In this document: one piece after another, positions 5,544-6,489 of the stretch
Numbering within the stretch: position 1 is the stretch's first letter
Layout of the letters: the number at the start of each line of letters is the position of its first letter
Assembly (NCBI GenBank): GCA_020848855.1
Contig: JADLHH010000253.1
Location: 1 to 6,489 of the forward strand
DNA length: 6,489 bases
From: Anaerolineae bacterium
Lineage (GTDB): Bacteria; Chloroflexota; Anaerolineae; Aggregatilineales; Phototrophicaceae
Direction: 5' to 3'
Notes under the pieces: generated by a model
The model's database searches: none
Seen by the model: the letters and a program-made list of their open reading frames with translations, nothing else
What the model was told of the DNA's origin: nothing
Program-made: the position numbers and the translations under genes

Positions 5544-6489
5544 ATGGTCAGCATCGGGACGCCATCGGCAGAAGCCTGGGACGCATTCGTCGCCGCGCAG
5601 CCGCGCGCCCACGTTTTGCAGCAGTCGGCATGGGGCAGCCTGAAAGCCGCCTACGGCTGGGGCGTCGAACGGGTTACGCTGGCGGACGGTGAGCGCATCG
5701 TTGCAGGCGCGCAGCTTCTGTTCCGAGTGCTGCCCTTCCGGCTCGGCACGATGGCTTACCTGCCGATGGGCGGCTACGTAACAAGCGACGATCTGTGGTC
5801 GCCATTATGGAGCGCGGTCGATCAATGCGCCAAGCGTCACCGCGCTGCCTTCCTGAAGTGGGAGCCGGGCATTTACCGCGATCAGCCTGAACCGGACTTC
5901 GGGCGCTTCCGGTTTCAACCCAGCACCCAGACCATCCAGCCGCCGCGCACCATCCTGATCGACATCGCCGGCGACGACGACGCGATCCTCGCCCGCATGA
6001 ACCAGGGAACGCGCCGCAAAATCCGCCAGAGCCAGAAGAACGGCATCCGATACTACGAAGCCGGACGCGACGATGTGACGAAATTCAACGCTATGATGCA
6101 GACGACCGGGTCGCGCAACGAATTCGGCGTCCACGCGCCGGGGTACTACCAGCTTGCCTATGACTTGTTCGTGCCGCACAGCGCCGCGCTGATCCTGGCG
6201 GAACACGAGGGCGACCCGCTCGCCGGGATCATGGTGTTCGCGGCTGGAACGACGGCGTGGTATCTGTACGGCGCGTCGTCCAACCAGAAGCGCAACCTGA
6301 TGGCGGCATACGGCGTCCAGTGGGAAGCGATCCAGTGGGCGAAGCGGCGCGGCTGCACGGTGTACGATCTGTGGGGCATCCCCGACGAGGACGCCGCGAC
6401 GCTCGAAGTCCAGTTCGAGCAGCGCTCGGACGGCTTGTGGGGCGTATATGGCTTCAAGCGCGGCTGGGGCGGCGAAGTCGTGCGCTCGG
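5544..6489 (+). CDS. FemAB-family aminoacyltransferase (peptidoglycan bridge formation), C-terminus cut off
   Basis: The frame runs from ATG 5544 off the right edge, giving 315 residues with no stop. FemAB/FemX proteins transfer amino acids from aminoacyl-tRNA to lipid II or peptidoglycan stem peptides to build the interpeptide bridge, acting in the cytoplasm at the membrane. Family-like blocks are LQQSAWGSLKAAYGW (25-39), YLPMGG (72-77), FLKWEP (103-108), PPRTILIDI (133-141), MNQGTRRKIRQSQKNGI (152-168), GIMVFAAGTTAWYLYGASS (228-246), NLMAAYGVQWEAIQWAKRRG (251-270), YDLWGIPD (274-281) and GFKRGWGG (303-310). This covers both GNAT-like subdomains. The GFKRGWGG block is normally near the C-terminus, so probably only a few tens of residues are missing. 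The enzyme's amino acid and bridge position cannot be read from the sequence, so no symbol is given. It is transcribed divergently from nuoA. Confidence 0.88.
   Translation, partial: MVSIGTPSAEAWDAFVAAQPRAHVLQQSAWGSLKAAYGWGVERVTLADGERIVAGAQLLFRVLPFRLGTMAYLPMGGYVTSDDLWSPLWSAVDQCAKRHRAAFLKWEPGIYRDQPEPDFGRFRFQPSTQTIQPPRTILIDIAGDDDAILARMNQGTRRKIRQSQKNGIRYYEAGRDDVTKFNAMMQTTGSRNEFGVHAPGYYQLAYDLFVPHSAALILAEHEGDPLAGIMVFAAGTTAWYLYGASSNQKRNLMAAYGVQWEAIQWAKRRGCTVYDLWGIPDEDAATLEVQFEQRSDGLWGVYGFKRGWGGEVVRS

Noticed and set aside
5308..5643. A 111-codon plus-strand open frame starting in the intergenic region.
   Set aside because: It has no ribosome site, overlaps the FemAB-like start in another frame, and its translation has no recognisable features.
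5805..6457. Two minus-strand open frames (133 and 99 codons) opposite the FemAB-like gene.
   Set aside because: They overlap each other and lie fully antisense to a gene with clear family motifs. No ribosome site or family resemblance is seen.

Overview
This window is moderately GC-rich bacterial DNA. It holds most of the membrane arm of respiratory complex I (NADH:quinone oxidoreductase) on the minus strand, and the start of a divergently transcribed FemAB-family peptidoglycan-bridge aminoacyltransferase on the plus strand. The gene content, the FemAB type and the GC-rich coding against AT-rich intergenic repeats fit a Chloroflexota-like bacterium (Anaerolineae or a relative). That assignment is from general resemblance, not from a database match.

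Reading the minus strand from right to left, the operon is nuoA (5226-4864), nuoH (4848-3622), nuoJ (3572-3045), nuoK (2914-2606), nuoL (2503-80) and the first 23 codons of nuoM (69-1). The relative order matches the usual nuoA-N order. However, every gene for a peripheral-arm subunit (nuoB, C, D, E, F, G and I) is absent: nuoA is followed after 15 bp by nuoH, and nuoH after 49 bp by nuoJ. These genes supply only the proton-pumping membrane module. The Q-module and NADH-module subunits must come from elsewhere in the genome, or another electron-input module is used. NuoA, which [NiFe]-hydrogenase relatives lack, marks this as complex I proper.

Two gaps inside the operon, J-K (130 bp) and K-L (102 bp), carry related AT-rich elements built of GTTAAAR heptads in inverted orientation. 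They could form hairpins in the polycistronic mRNA. NuoL is unusually long (807 aa) and carries a histidine-rich insert of about 65 residues between its two conserved lysine-bearing helices.

The 317-bp divergent intergenic region (5227-5543) contains no convincing gene. It holds two candidate promoters firing toward nuoA, one extended -10 promoter firing toward the FemAB gene, and two short palindromes. The FemAB-like CDS begins at 5544 and runs off the right edge with 315 codons visible. It concerns cell-wall crossbridges and has no evident functional link to the nuo operon.
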